From Gammaproteobacteria bacterium (GTDB lineage Bacteria; Pseudomonadota; Gammaproteobacteria; Pseudomonadales; Azotimanducaceae): 6,919 nt of DNA. The notes under the pieces were generated by a model. It did no database searches. It saw nothing but the letters and a program-made list of their open reading frames with translations, and was not told where the DNA came from. The position numbers and the translations under genes were made by a program. Positions 1 through 6,133 of this stretch are shown piece after piece. The number at the start of each line of letters is the position of its first letter. Position 1 is the stretch's first letter. The stretch is taken from positions 1 to 6,919 of the forward strand of contig QIDL01000473.1 in the NCBI GenBank assembly GCA_003228415.1. Direction: 5' to 3'.

Positions 1-230
1 CTCAGGTTGACGGCAACGAACAATGCATCGGTTGCGTGATCAAACAGACCTCCGGCGGGAGAATCGTTATCGAAGCGGCGCGCCACGGGTCCGTCCAGAT
101 AGTCGCTCACCACGGCGATGGTGAAGAGTGCTGCCGCCGGCCCCCAGTGCCCTAGAACGATTGCCCAGGCGCAAGGAGCGACGCAAACCAACCGCAAGGC
201 GGTTAACAAATTTGCCCACGTTTTCCACAT
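1..230 (-). CDS. CDP-alcohol phosphatidyltransferase, N-terminal part (runs off left edge)
   Basis: Reading the minus strand from an ATG at 230-228 gives 76 residues that continue past the window edge. Residues 43-68 match the CDP-alcohol phosphatidyltransferase signature Dx2DGx2ARx8Gx3Dx3D exactly: D43, D46-G47, A50-R51, G60, D64 and D68. All metal-binding and catalytic acidic residues are therefore present. The N-terminus (ANLLTALRL, residues 6-14) matches the usual entry into the first membrane helix of PgsA-like enzymes, and hydrophobic stretches lie at about 12-27 and 31-42. Family members are integral inner-membrane enzymes that swap CMP on a CDP-alcohol (for example CDP-diacylglycerol) for a second alcohol. 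The substrate cannot be told here; PgsA-like or a more divergent paralogue are both possible. No strong ribosome binding site precedes the ATG, only a purine-rich AAAGAA. The gene is divergent from the next one. Confidence 0.9.
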   Translation of the reverse strand, partial: MWKTWANLLTALRLVCVAPCAWAIVLGHWGPAAALFTIAVVSDYLDGPVARRFDNDSPAGGLFDHATDALFVAVNL

Positions 231-274
231 AGATTTCTTTTACACCGTTTTCGAGGTATCTGATTTGCGATCTG

Positions 275-322
275 AAGACTGCCGGCTCAGAGTAGCGAGC
301 CGTGGAAAGCGCTGCCAGTCTT
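275..322. repeat. Nested inverted repeats in the divergent intergenic region
   Basis: Two perfect inverted repeats are nested between the divergent genes. The outer arms are AAGACTG (275-281) and CAGTCTT (316-322). The inner arms are CGGCTC (283-288) and GAGCCG (297-302), around an 8-base spacer. The outer arm abuts the inner stem by one base on the left but is 13 bases away on the right. This could be a regulator-binding region or a folded 5' leader of the plus-strand gene. It has no T-run, so it is not an intrinsic terminator. Function is inferred only from position. Confidence 0.45.
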
Positions 323-359
323 GTAGCGGCGGCGGATGCCACGCAGAATTCATCGGCTT

Positions 360-365
360 AAGGAG
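360..365 (+). promoter_or_regulatory. Ribosome binding site fixing the start at 375
   Basis: AAGGAG is a strong Shine-Dalgarno core, nine bases before ATG 375. It favours this start over an in-frame ATG at 336, which has no such site and would add 13 residues before the dinucleotide-binding strand. Confidence 0.75.
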
Positions 366-374
366 ATTGGCAGG

Positions 375-1280
375 ATGATTCTGATAACGGGGGCCAATGG
401 CAACCTGGGTCGACGACTCATAGAGAGCCTGGGAGAGGGGTTCCGGGTTCGGGCGGTGGTGCGCTCACAACGAGCCGCCCGGAGTATCACAACATCGGGT
501 GTAGAGGTCAGAATCGTCGACTATCTCGATCTGGAAGCCATGGCGGAGGCAGCCCAAGGCTGCTCGCACATCGTCCACCTGGTAGGAATCATCAAGGAAT
601 CAACGGGGAGTACATACGAAGCCGCCCACCAGGGCACCAGCACGGTGATTGCCCAGATCGCAGCTCTTGCGGGTGTTTCGAGAGTGGTTTATCTCAGCAT
701 TCTGGGAGCTACACTGGCCTCTCGGAATCCCTGCCTGGCATCGAAAGCCAGGGCCGAGACGCTGCTGCTGGGCGGCACGGTACCGGTGCTCGTGTTGCGG
801 ATTCCCATGGTGCTCGGCGAAGGCGATTTCGCGAGTCGGTCGCTGTATCACCGCGCCCGAAGGCGCTTCAGTCTGCAACTGCGGGCATCGAGTCTCGAAC
901 AGCCGATCTATGCCGGTGATGTGATTGAGGCGATTCAGTGTGGCATTGATGGTGATCGTCGTGATGCGGGTGTCGGTCAATCGATCGTGCTCGATCTGGC
1001 CGGACCGCGATCGCTCAGCCGCCGGGCGCTGACGAAGTCGGCGGCGACCATCCTTGGTAACAGGACTCGTGTCATCTCGCTGCCGCTGTGGTTTGGCCTG
1101 CTGGGTGCCTGGTTTCTGGAAAAAGTGTCCGCAGACCCACCGGTGAGTCGAGCGATGCTCGAGGTGCTGGATCACGATGACGACATCGATCCCAGGGCGG
1201 CAATGGATCAACTGGGTATGTCGCTCACCCCGCTGGAGCAGGCGCTGCGGCGCTGCCTTGTGGATTCTCCGCCAGTCTAG
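375..1280 (+). CDS. NDUFA9-like atypical SDR-family NAD(P)-binding protein
   Basis: A 301-residue Rossmann-fold protein of the extended/atypical short-chain dehydrogenase type. The first strand and glycine-rich loop, MILITGANGNLG (residues 1-12, G6/G9/G12), bind NAD(P). HLVGII (68-73) and the SRVVYLSILGA strand (102-112) resemble the NDUFA9/complex-I-associated group and NmrA-like sugar-epimerase relatives. The usual catalytic YxxxK is altered: at residues 120-124 it reads CLASK, so Lys124 is kept but Tyr is replaced by Cys120. IYAGDVIEAI (178-187) matches the conserved substrate-side segment of the family. Eukaryotic NDUFA9 is a structural complex I subunit that holds a nucleotide. Bacterial homologues are usually unassigned and may act in quinone, lipid or nucleotide-sugar chemistry. 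The start was chosen from the AAGGAG at 360-365. No complex I genes lie nearby, so a complex I role is not supported by context. Confidence 0.85.
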   Translation: MILITGANGNLGRRLIESLGEGFRVRAVVRSQRAARSITTSGVEVRIVDYLDLEAMAEAAQGCSHIVHLVGIIKESTGSTYEAAHQGTSTVIAQIAALAGVSRVVYLSILGATLASRNPCLASKARAETLLLGGTVPVLVLRIPMVLGEGDFASRSLYHRARRRFSLQLRASSLEQPIYAGDVIEAIQCGIDGDRRDAGVGQSIVLDLAGPRSLSRRALTKSAATILGNRTRVISLPLWFGLLGAWFLEKVSADPPVSRAMLEVLDHDDDIDPRAAMDQLGMSLTPLEQALRRCLVDSPPV

Positions 1281-1291
1281 CTGGTGTCCGG

Positions 1292-1320
1292 TTTACGAGA
1301 CAGCGCGCTGAGCGTACATT
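1292..1320 (+). promoter_or_regulatory. Possible sigma70 promoter for the TPR lipoprotein gene
   Basis: TTTACG (1292-1297) and TACATT (1315-1320) are separated by 17 bases, and each matches four of six consensus positions. Transcription would begin near 1327, just before the ribosome binding site GGGAGG at about 1333-1338. The gene might also be read through from the dehydrogenase gene, which ends at 1280. Confidence 0.4.
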
Positions 1321-1347
1321 GGGGCGCTTCTCGGGAGGGGGATCACC

Positions 1348-3087
1348 ATGTTTCGACGCTATGTAAATTTGATACGGATGGCCATTGTAGTGGCAGGTCT
1401 GCTGGTTCTCGGGGCCTGCGGCGAGCCATTGCACAACGCGGCGACAGATGCCGCGGAACCCGGGCCGAGATCTGTGCCGGATTCTGTCGCAGACCTCCAT
1501 GCGAAGCGCGCGCTCGACCCAGGCTATCTCGGCGCTCGAGAAGGCGTAGCGCCGCTACTCGAGGGTATTGGCCCGGTGAACTTTCCCATCAGCACCAGCA
1601 TTCCGATGACCCAGGCATACTTCAATCAGGCGCTGACCTTCGCCTATGGCTTCAACCATGCCGAAGCCGCAAGATCTTTCAGAGAAGCGGCTCGCCTCGA
1701 TCCTGACTGCGGGATCTGCTGGTGGGGAGTGGCGCTGGTGCATGGCCCGAATATTAACAAGGTCATGGACGAATCTGATGTCGCGCCTGCCTGGGAGGCG
1801 GTCAACAAGGCGCTGGCACAGCGGGATGGAGCATCAAAGATCGAGCAGGCGCTGATCGACACGGTGGCTACCCGCTACTCCGAAGATGGTGCCGATCGGG
1901 AAGCTCTGGATGCGGTCTATGCCGGTTCCATGAGGGCACTGGCGGATGAATATCCGGATAACCCTCATATTCTCGCTTTCTATGCGGAGTCGTTGATGGA
2001 CCTGTATCCGTGGTCTTACTGGAACGACGACGGTACGCCCAAGGAGCATACCGAGACATTGGTAGCCACTATCGAGAAGGCCTTCGACCTCGATCCCCAA
2101 CATCCTGGCGCATTGCATCTATATATTCATGCCATGGAGCAGTACACGCCCGAGCAGGCTGTCCTGGCTGCAGATGCGCTCGGACCGCTGGTGCCGGTGG
2201 CCGGGCATCTGGTGCACATGCCCTCGCACATCTATCTACGGGTTGGCCGCTACCATGATGCGGTGCTCTCCAACACCGAGGCGTCTCTGGCCGATGAGGA
2301 CTACATCAGTCAATGCAACGCCCAGGGCTTCTATCCGGCGGGCTACTACCCGCATAACATCCATTTCCTATGGTACTCGGCCATGATGGAAGGACAGAAA
2401 GATCTGGCGGTTACGTCGGCCCGGCGTCTGCATGACAAGATCGATCTGGAAATGGCTCTCCAGTTCGGCTCCATTCAGCGATATCTGGCGGTACGCGGCG
2501 CAACCTACGTTCGTTTCGGTATGTGGCAAGAAGCGTTGGCCGAACCGGCTGCTCCCGAGGGCATGCCGATGGCGTCGTTCATGCGTGACTATGCGCGGGG
2601 CGTGGCCCTGGCGGCGACCGGAGATCTGGTTCAGGCGCGGGCAACGTTGGCACGGATGCAGGCGCTTCGTGAAACCGACGCCCTGGCAGCGGTGATGGAT
2701 CGCCAGGGCGACATTGCCAATCTATTGAGCGAAATTGCGGTACGGCTGGTAGAGGCTGAAATCGCCCGGGCCGTACAGGACGAAGAGGCTGAGATAGCGC
2801 ATCTGCAAGCCGGCGTTGCGGCACAGGATGCACTCCCCTACACCGAGCCACCGTTCTGGCACTTTCCGCTTCGTCAGGCACTCGGAAATGCCCATTTACG
2901 GATGGGCGACGCGACTGCGGCAGAGGCCAGTTTCAGCGAAGATCTGGAAAAATTTCCTGATAATGGTTGGTCTCTGTACGGTCTCCGCCAGGCGCGTGAG
3001 GCACTCGGCGAACCGACCGAGAAGCTCGACAGCGCAATCGCTCAGGCGTGGCAGCACGCGGACATCGAGCCCGGTTCAGGGCCTTAG
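1348..3087 (+). CDS. TPR-containing lipoprotein with CxxC and histidine motifs
   Basis: A 579-residue exported protein. The N-terminus has basic residues (RR at 3-4, R10), a hydrophobic core (11-21) and the lipobox LGAC (21-24), so Cys24 should be lipidated. Gly25 at +2 gives no sign of an Asp inner-membrane retention signal, so the outer membrane is likely. The mature part is helical and TPR-like. Clear repeat-type segments are residues 91-119 (ALTFAYGFNHAEAARSFREA), about 240-262, about 290-312 and about 505-537. Conserved-looking motifs are DCGICWWG (120-127, a CxxC), HLYIHAME (257-264), HLVHMPSHIY (287-296) and HNIHF (336-340). I recognise the layout as a widespread but uncharacterised bacterial TPR family. 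A scaffold or substrate-binding role is likely. Metal or redox activity through the CxxC and histidines is only inferred. The start has GGGAGG upstream at 1333-1338. No catalytic domain is evident. Confidence 0.85.
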   Translation: MFRRYVNLIRMAIVVAGLLVLGACGEPLHNAATDAAEPGPRSVPDSVADLHAKRALDPGYLGAREGVAPLLEGIGPVNFPISTSIPMTQAYFNQALTFAYGFNHAEAARSFREAARLDPDCGICWWGVALVHGPNINKVMDESDVAPAWEAVNKALAQRDGASKIEQALIDTVATRYSEDGADREALDAVYAGSMRALADEYPDNPHILAFYAESLMDLYPWSYWNDDGTPKEHTETLVATIEKAFDLDPQHPGALHLYIHAMEQYTPEQAVLAADALGPLVPVAGHLVHMPSHIYLRVGRYHDAVLSNTEASLADEDYISQCNAQGFYPAGYYPHNIHFLWYSAMMEGQKDLAVTSARRLHDKIDLEMALQFGSIQRYLAVRGATYVRFGMWQEALAEPAAPEGMPMASFMRDYARGVALAATGDLVQARATLARMQALRETDALAAVMDRQGDIANLLSEIAVRLVEAEIARAVQDEEAEIAHLQAGVAAQDALPYTEPPFWHFPLRQALGNAHLRMGDATAAEASFSEDLEKFPDNGWSLYGLRQAREALGEPTEKLDSAIAQAWQHADIEPGSGP

Positions 3088-3231
3088 CCTGATATTGTCG
3101 GGACCGATCTTGTCCAGAATACCGTCACAGGTGCAACGCGCCTCTGATCGTGGTGGCGGGTAGTGGTGGATTCGGTAGCGGTCGCCGTTTTCAGCATGAA
3201 GCGCGTCACAATCCCATAATTTTCCACCTGG

Positions 3232-3259
3232 TTCACATTACCCATACCGTGTTTTTAGT
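3232..3259 (+). promoter_or_regulatory. Possible promoter for the coiled-coil gene
   Basis: TTCACA (3232-3237, five of six matches to the -35 consensus) lies 16 bases before TTTAGT (3254-3259, four of six matches to the -10). Transcription would start near 3266. That is too close to a GTG at 3271 for that codon to be a well-served start, which favours the later ATG codons. Confidence 0.4.
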
Positions 3260-3275
3260 AGCTTTGTGGGGTGGT

Positions 3276-3316
3276 GGCCCTTGGCAGGGCCGCATGCCCG
3301 TGCGGCAAAGCCGGGC
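3276..3316 (+). other. Two consecutive GC-rich hairpins in the 5' leader of the coiled-coil gene
   Basis: The first hairpin is a perfect 6-bp stem, GGCCCT (3276-3281) with AGGGCC (3286-3291), closing a TGGC tetraloop. The second pairs GCCC (3296-3299) with GGGC (3313-3316) and has an inner GGC-AAA-GCC (3304-3312). Both end 15 bases before ATG 3331. They lie between the proposed promoter and the start codon, so they would be in the 5' untranslated RNA. No T-run follows, so neither is an intrinsic terminator. An RNA-level control element is possible but not shown. Confidence 0.5.
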
Positions 3317-3330
3317 GAAGCTTCAAGTGG

Positions 3331-5661
3331 ATGGATACACGGATGCAGGATTGGGCAAACTCTTCGACTGAGCTGTCAGCAGCACCTTCAGAATCGAGCA
3401 ACGGCGATCTTCAGGCGCCGAACCCATCGTTGGGGGATGCTTCAGTCGAGGACCTGCAGAAGGAACTGGCCAAATGGCAGGCGCGGGTACCAAAACTGGC
3501 GGCTGCGCTTCGGGAGCGGACCAACGAGCTCGAAGGGGTAAAGGCGGAGCTGCGAACCAAGGGCGACGCTCCGATCGGTCGCCATGAGCAAGGATCTGGA
3601 ATCGAGGCTCGGAATGCACTGATCGATGAGCTCGAGGGCAAGGTCAAGGCGCTGAGTGGTAAACACCAGGATGCCGAAGGTCAGCTGCATGCTCGCGATC
3701 TGGAAATCTCCAGCCTGCGCCAGGAAACTGCCGAGTGGCGCGACAAGTGGCAATCGGCCACTGCAGCGCTCGATCAGCAGGAGGACGCGGAAAACCGCAA
3801 GGAGTCGGAGCTCAAACAAGTTCGGGCTGAATTCGATGAACTGATTGGTCTGCAGGAAAATCAGAATACCAGACTTCGTGATCAGGAACTCGAACTCAGC
3901 ACGCTGCGTGAAAGCAGTCAATCACTCGAATCGCGCAACGAAAAACTCTTCGAGACCACCGCACTTGCCAACCGCCAGATCGAAACACTGGGCGATAATC
4001 TGGAACACCTTCGCAATCAGCTCAAGGAAAAAAATACCGAGTCGGCGCTGACCGATACCAGAACAACCGAACTCACCAGAGATCTCGAAGGGCTGAAAGC
4101 TCAGATCAGCAGTCGCGATCAGGATATCGAGTTTCTGCATGGCCATGTCGAAGAGAAACAGATTGAAATCGGCAGTTTGACCGAGCAGGTAGCTGAGCTC
4201 GAAGGGCTGCGAGAGGCGGTCGCGGTCGCGGAGAAAGCATCCGAACGACTTGGACTGACCGTCGAAGAGCGTGAACGGGAACTGGCTTCACTGGCCGATC
4301 GTGTCACCGAATTCGATGCGCTCAAGGAGCAGCTTGAGGTTGTTCGGAATGCACTGCTGGCAAAGGAAGCAGAATTCGTCGACCAACAACGCGAAACGAA
4401 CCGGCGTGAAGATGATCTCACTGAGCACCAGCGATTGCTGGACAGCCAGAAACAAGAAATCGAACGGCTGGAAGAATGTGTTGCTCAAGCCGATGAATCC
4501 ATCGGCCGCTGGGAAGTTGAGCGTCGACAACTGTCCGAGCAGATGGATGAAGTGAAAAAGCGCAATCAGCATCTGGAAGCGCAGCTGCAGGAGCGATCCG
4601 ACCTGGTTGTGGGCCTGGAGCAGGAGAAGAGCGCAATCAGCGATCACACCTCGTCCCTGGAGGCTGAGAATACGCGCCTGTCCGAAGCCCTGGAGAAAGC
4701 CCAACGAAATTCGGCGGACAATGCCGATCACATTGCTCAGGTCGACGCTCGACTGGACCGACAGAAACAGTTGATGGAAAACCTCGAGCGGGAATTTGTG
4801 CAGGTCCAGGAACAATATTCCGATGCTCTGAAAACCCACACTCGTGAGATGAGCGAGAAGGCCACGGAAATCGCGGAGCTCAACGAGAAAATCAACGAGG
4901 ACTCGACGAGTGTCCTGGAGGACCAGCTCAAAGAGTTGGAATCGACCTTGGCGAGTTCGCGAGATGAACTCACCGATGCTGAGGCGGGCGTCGGACAGCG
5001 CCAGGAACAAGTGATTGCTCTGGAGCGGGAGCTCGACCAACGCAAGAACCAGGATGATGCGGCCCGGGAACTTCTGAGTGAGAAAGTGGAGAAACTCGAA
5101 AAGCAACTCCATAAACAATCCAGAGCAACGGCTGAAGCCGAAGAGGCCGCGGCCCAGGCCAGGGCTGAAGCACAGGAACAACGTTCCGTAGCCAGCCGCG
5201 TGCCAGACGAAGTGAGCAATGAGAATGAGGTCCTTCAGCAAGAAGTGATCAAGCTGGAAGGAATGGTTCGTGAGCGGACCGAGCAGCTGAACAAACTGCG
5301 TTGGCAGCAGGACATGATCGAAAAACAAGGTGCTGAAGGCAATGATGGCAAAATGCTGGTGGTGTTGAATCAGCAGCTCGCCAGCACTCGGGAAGACAAC
5401 CAGCGCCTGCGTGATCAGGTCCGGGGGCTGGAATCCCAACCGAAGACCACGCCAATGGCAGATGACCTGTCGAGGATACGAGGAATCGGCCCGAAGCTGG
5501 TGGTGCAACTTGCAGCGCTCGGTATCGATCGCTTCGATCAGATCTCGACCCTGAGTGAGGCCGATCTCGATGATGAAGAGCATGTGCTGCATGCAATGAA
5601 GGGCCGGGTTCTGAAGGATGGCTGGATCGCGCAGGCTGCGAAGCTTGGTGGTGCTGTCTAA
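3331..5661 (+). CDS. Very long coiled-coil protein with C-terminal helix-hairpin-helix domain
   Basis: A 776-residue protein, numbered from ATG 3331. Residues 1-60 are polar and low in complexity. A coiled coil rich in Glu, Gln, Leu, Arg and Lys then fills most of the chain: residues 82-624 contain no proline at all, with repeated heptad-like Leu/Val/Ile spacing. The only cysteine lies in RLEECVAQ. The last 66 residues (711-776) are compact: DDLSRIRGIGPKLVVQLAALGI is a helix-hairpin-helix, followed by a segment ending LKDGWIAQAAKL. This resembles the small HhH domain at the C-termini of assorted proteobacterial proteins, where the tail often reads KGR...DGW..QA. HhH motifs commonly contact DNA backbone, but this subtype is not established as DNA-binding. 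There is no signal peptide or membrane helix, so it is probably cytoplasmic. Start choice is uncertain: GTG 3271, ATG 3331 and ATG 3343 are in frame and none has a strong ribosome binding site. No Walker motifs are seen, so it is not a true SMC or Rad50 ATPase. Confidence 0.85.
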   Translation: MDTRMQDWANSSTELSAAPSESSNGDLQAPNPSLGDASVEDLQKELAKWQARVPKLAAALRERTNELEGVKAELRTKGDAPIGRHEQGSGIEARNALIDELEGKVKALSGKHQDAEGQLHARDLEISSLRQETAEWRDKWQSATAALDQQEDAENRKESELKQVRAEFDELIGLQENQNTRLRDQELELSTLRESSQSLESRNEKLFETTALANRQIETLGDNLEHLRNQLKEKNTESALTDTRTTELTRDLEGLKAQISSRDQDIEFLHGHVEEKQIEIGSLTEQVAELEGLREAVAVAEKASERLGLTVEERERELASLADRVTEFDALKEQLEVVRNALLAKEAEFVDQQRETNRREDDLTEHQRLLDSQKQEIERLEECVAQADESIGRWEVERRQLSEQMDEVKKRNQHLEAQLQERSDLVVGLEQEKSAISDHTSSLEAENTRLSEALEKAQRNSADNADHIAQVDARLDRQKQLMENLEREFVQVQEQYSDALKTHTREMSEKATEIAELNEKINEDSTSVLEDQLKELESTLASSRDELTDAEAGVGQRQEQVIALERELDQRKNQDDAARELLSEKVEKLEKQLHKQSRATAEAEEAAAQARAEAQEQRSVASRVPDEVSNENEVLQQEVIKLEGMVRERTEQLNKLRWQQDMIEKQGAEGNDGKMLVVLNQQLASTREDNQRLRDQVRGLESQPKTTPMADDLSRIRGIGPKLVVQLAALGIDRFDQISTLSEADLDDEEHVLHAMKGRVLKDGWIAQAAKLGGAV

Positions 5662-5784
5662 CCGGCAGCCGGCCGAGATGTCGTCTGGCCAGCTCCCATG
5701 ACGTCCTGTCAGACCGGAAAACCCGCAGATATCCACCTGGCGGAGAGGCTGAAAGTCCCTGCCGGCGGGGCTTTGGCGGGTCAA

Positions 5785-5813
5785 TTGTCGTGTCTGGCGA
5801 ATGTCGCTATAGT
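5785..5813 (+). promoter_or_regulatory. Sigma70-type promoter for the arginine-rich microprotein gene
   Basis: TTGTCG (5785-5790, four of six) and TATAGT (5808-5813, five of six) have the optimal 17-base spacing. Transcription would begin near 5820, leaving a leader of about 20 bases before ATG 5842. This supports the plus strand as the coding strand here. Confidence 0.6.
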
Positions 5814-5841
5814 TGCGCCACCTTCTTGAAGCGATTGGTTT

Positions 5842-6063
5842 ATGGACTCGGAGACCGGTCTATCGCCCGTTTCTCTAGAGCAGACAGGGCGCAGACGATC
5901 CGGCTCGGAACGGCGCACGGATAGCGATCGCCGTCGCAGCGCATATGGGCTCTTCGAGCTACGTGCCCGTCGAGACAAGGTCTCGGCAGATCGCCGTCGA
6001 AGTGAACGCCGAGAGCAGGCAGACGGTCGATCCTGGCGCACTTTCTGGCGCCGCGACACCTAA
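5842..6063 (+). CDS. Arginine-rich microprotein with ERR/DRRR repeats
   Basis: A 73-residue protein with 20 arginines (27%), one lysine and 13 acidic residues, for a net charge near +8. Short acidic-then-arginine units recur: GRRR (16-19), ERR (23-25), DRRR (29-32), ARR (42-44), DRRR (50-53) and ERR (55-57). A more hydrophobic island, AYGLFEL (34-40), sits in the middle, and aromatic residues (W65, F68, W69) lie near the C-terminus. The pattern resembles the ERR/DRR-rich linkers found alone or before other domains in many proteobacterial proteins, whose role is not established. No signal peptide or membrane helix is seen. The promoter at 5785-5813 supports expression, but the ribosome binding site is weak (GAAG at about 5829). 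The opposite strand is also open across most of this stretch, but it has no recognisable product. Binding to nucleic acid, lipid or a partner protein is speculation from charge. Confidence 0.6.
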   Translation: MDSETGLSPVSLEQTGRRRSGSERRTDSDRRRSAYGLFELRARRDKVSADRRRSERREQADGRSWRTFWRRDT

Positions 6064-6087
6064 CCAGTCTTCTTGTGTATAGTGCGA

Positions 6088-6105
6088 CCCGCGTCAGCGC
6101 GCGGG
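6088..6105 (+). other. GC hairpin in the leader of the cytochrome gene
   Basis: CCCGCG (6088-6093) pairs perfectly with CGCGGG (6100-6105) around a 6-base loop. It lies just after a TATAGT -10-like hexamer at 6078-6083 that lacks a good -35, so it would sit at the very 5' end of a transcript starting near 6090. With no T-run after it, it is more likely a 5' stabilising stem than a terminator for the upstream gene. Confidence 0.4.
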
Positions 6106-6123
6106 CGTGACGTGTTGTATCTT

Positions 6124-6128
6124 AGGAG
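6124..6128 (+). promoter_or_regulatory. Ribosome binding site for the cytochrome gene
   Basis: AGGAG lies 2 bases before ATG 6131 and 5 bases before ATG 6134. The wider spacing makes 6134 the better start; the alternative adds only one methionine. An upstream in-frame GTG at 6107 is unlikely because it precedes this site. Confidence 0.7.
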
Positions 6129-6133
6129 CAATG

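Noticed and set aside
600..1211. A 203-codon minus-strand open frame inside the NDUFA9-like gene
   Set aside because: The plus strand encodes a recognisable Rossmann-fold protein across the whole stretch. The antisense product has no family-like motif and is Arg/His/Gln-rich, as shadow frames often are.
1348..3087. The CxxC at residues 121-124 of the lipoprotein considered as a c-type haem site
   Set aside because: The motif is CGICW, not CxxCH, so it lacks the proximal histidine needed for covalent haem attachment.
3296..3345. Possible c-di-GMP-I (GEMM) riboswitch, suggested by GGCAAAGCC in a hairpin
   Set aside because: Only one short loop motif matches. The second conserved arm with its GGCAAACC-like bulge and the tetraloop-receptor arrangement are not visible, so I do not call a riboswitch.
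3331..5661. The coiled-coil gene considered as an SMC, Rad50 or SbcC-type ATPase
   Set aside because: There is no Walker A motif near the N-terminus and no signature or Walker B motif near the C-terminus; the ends are a polar segment and an HhH domain.
5662..5765. Inverted repeat CCGGCAG (5662-5668) / CTGCCGG (5759-5765) after the coiled-coil gene, considered as a terminator
   Set aside because: The arms are 90 bases apart, the sequence is GC-rich so a 7-bp match is not surprising, and no T-run follows. No convincing terminator is seen in this gap.
4288..5784. A 498-codon open frame on the minus strand, antisense to the coiled-coil gene
   Set aside because: Its codons are in exact register with the plus-strand gene, so its stops correspond only to the plus codons TTA, CTA and TCA, which are rare in this GC-rich gene. 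The product shows no recognisable domain, while the plus strand has clear coiled-coil and HhH features.
5781..6059. A 92-codon minus-strand frame opposite the arginine-rich microprotein
   Set aside because: The plus strand has a well-spaced promoter (5785-5813) and a regular ERR/DRRR repeat pattern. The minus product is a Ser/Arg shadow. Because both frames are open, the choice of strand is not fully certain.
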